Shown: piece after piece, positions 62,999-64,000 of the stretch | Layout of the letters: the number at the start of each line of letters is the position of its first letter | How positions within the stretch are numbered: position 1 is the stretch's first letter | From: JAXGQE01 sp040766585 | Lineage (GTDB): Bacteria; Bacillota; SLNR01 | DNA: 64,000 bases | Direction of reading: 5' to 3' | Assembly: GCA_040766585.1 (NCBI GenBank) | Contig: JAXGQE010000002.1 | Coordinates: 124,001 to 188,000 of the forward strand | The notes under the pieces: model-generated | The model's database searches: none | Told to the model about the DNA's origin: nothing | Seen by the model: only the letters and a program-made list of their open reading frames with translations | Made by a program: the position numbers and the translations under genes

Positions 62999-63439
62999 AT
63001 GAACCGAATGCTGGCTTTGGGTATGGCGTTTACAGCCGGAATTCTCATGAGCATCCAGCCTGCAGTGAATGCAGCATTGGGGCAGAGAACCGGCGTTTTC
63101 GAAGGAGCATTGATTTCTTTTCTTGTCGGAGGCATTGGCCTCTGTGTTTTGGTAGCTGCAGCAGGAAAAGGGGATCTGAAGGCCATACGAGGTACACCGG
63201 CCTATCTTCTGACCGGTGGACTGATGGGTGTGGTGGCCGTGACCACAATGATTGTGGTTATCCCCCAGGTGGGGAGCGGGGTGGGGATGATTACCATTCT
63301 GACCGGACAGATGCTGATGGCGACCCTGATCGATGCCAATGGATGGTTGGGCGTGAACAAGATTCCCATTCGTCCAAACCGTATTGTGGGACTGATTCTG
63401 CTTTTTATTAGCATGAGTCTGATGGTCGGCAGCATCTGA
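62999..63439 (+). CDS. DMT-family small transporter, YdcZ type (first of a tandem pair)
   Basis: A 146-residue membrane protein with five hydrophobic segments, starting LALGMAFTAGILMSIQPAVNAALGQRTGVFEGALISFLVGGIG. The stretch VVIPQVGSGVGMITILTGQMLMATLIDANGWLGV is the family signature of DMT_YdcZ. AAGGAG lies 8 nt upstream of ATG 62999. It is followed after 62 bp by a close paralogue, so they could be paired subunits of one exporter. Confidence 0.85.
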   Translation: MNRMLALGMAFTAGILMSIQPAVNAALGQRTGVFEGALISFLVGGIGLCVLVAAAGKGDLKAIRGTPAYLLTGGLMGVVAVTTMIVVIPQVGSGVGMITILTGQMLMATLIDANGWLGVNKIPIRPNRIVGLILLFISMSLMVGSI

Positions 63440-63501
63440 TCTTGCTGCAGTAGTGGTCTTTCGCCATGGTGCGGAGGATGGGTGAAACGGAGGAATGGAT
63501 A

Positions 63502-63942
63502 GTGAACAGCATAACAGCTCTGAGTCTGGCGTTTTTCGCTGGAGTTTTGATGAGTATTCAACCATTGATCAATGCCAGGCTGGGCAGGCGCGTGGGAATT
63601 CTGGAAAGTGCTCTGGTTTCATTTATGGTGGGATTGGCAGCCCTGGTATTGATCGTCGTGTTTATCGGAAATGGGGATCTGGCGGCTGCCCGGGGGGCTC
63701 CCTGGTACCTTTTTACCGGCGGGTTGATCGGAATTTTTGTGGTAACCACGATGATTGTTGTCATCCCTCAGGTGGGCAGCGGTGTGGGCATGATTACAGT
63801 GCTGGCGGGGCAGATGCTGATGGCCACCATCATTGATGCCTATGGACTCTTGGGGGTCAACCCGGTGGATATCGGACTTCAGAGAATTGTGGGACTGGCA
63901 CTGCTTTTTGTCAGTATGAGGTTGATTATCGGTCGAATATGA
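63502..63942 (+). CDS. DMT-family small transporter, YdcZ type (second of a tandem pair)
   Basis: A 146-residue paralogue of the preceding gene: LSLAFFAGVLMSIQPLINARLGRRVGILESALVSFMVGLAALVL and VVIPQVGSGVGMITVLAGQMLMATIIDAYGLLGV. GTG 63502 follows GGAGG at a good distance; the frame to 63466 has no better start. The last 58 bp of the window show no gene. Confidence 0.83.
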   Translation: MNSITALSLAFFAGVLMSIQPLINARLGRRVGILESALVSFMVGLAALVLIVVFIGNGDLAAARGAPWYLFTGGLIGIFVVTTMIVVIPQVGSGVGMITVLAGQMLMATIIDAYGLLGVNPVDIGLQRIVGLALLFVSMRLIIGRI

Positions 63943-64000
63943 ATGACTCAAGCACAGTTCTGTTGACTATTTCACGCAGATGACGCTGTTGGCAGCAGGA

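Overview
The window looks like a chromosomal segment of a Gram-positive, probably anaerobic Bacillota of the Clostridia type, with roughly balanced GC. Pointers are two T-box leaders, strong AGGAGG ribosome sites with many ATGA/GTGA overlaps, short-form HisG with HisZ, cell-wall-binding-repeat-2 (CWB2) surface proteins, an LPXTG-type protein, NiaR/NiaX-type niacin genes and QueG. I cannot name the genus from sequence alone. No rRNA, tRNA or CRISPR array was seen.

Layout. 1-700: decayed transposase tail and a cluster of hairpins and repeats. 740-5300: HTH protein, TetR regulator with a double palindromic operator and a CrtI-like oxidoreductase, then a chloramphenicol-acetyltransferase-like gene and a small membrane protein on the minus strand. 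5650-12520: plus-strand housekeeping and accessory genes (ABC exporter, DUF1801, lipoprotein, DUF3795, metallo-beta-lactamase-fold hydrolase, flavin/PNPOx-like protein, alpha/beta hydrolase). 12670-20000: tandem CNNM/CBS membrane proteins, AEC permease, a DUF6530/GIY-YIG-like/membrane gene cluster and two aldo/keto reductases. 20030-31780: surface region with two giant paralogous GLUG-repeat + triple-CWB2 proteins, an HAD phosphatase, an Xre / ImmA-IrrE protease / PIN module, and a beta-helix protein ending in LPDTG.

32060-40670: complete histidine operon hisZ-G-D-C-B-H-A-F-IE-K under a T-box whose specifier reads CAC (His). Most junctions overlap by a few bases; hisA has one frameshift. 40830-42040 is an AT-rich DUF4143-type ATPase, probably acquired. 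42660-45430: B3/4-domain protein, an ECF-like sigma factor with a Cys-rich tail, a Cys-rich protein and DUF4256.

45500-50240: nfo, pfkA, niaR, niaX and an amidohydrolase, all interrupted by numerous single-base indels between about 46.1 and 49.3 kb. Five unrelated consecutive genes are affected, so poor consensus quality is more likely than five pseudogenes. A second T-box with a probable CUU (Leu) specifier precedes the amidohydrolase. 50310-63940: SPFH protein + ribbon-helix-helix protein behind a palindromic operator, nitroreductase, lipoprotein, YccF, a lipoprotein serpin, SLC13 permease, patatin + DUF2254, queG + nth, MBL hydrolase, DUF362 protein and two tandem YdcZ-type membrane proteins.

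Most distinctive candidates for follow-up: the Leu-type T-box on an amidohydrolase, the Xre/ImmA/PIN module, the SPFH/RHH pair with its operator, and the duplicated GLUG/CWB2 adhesins next to a sortase-type protein.
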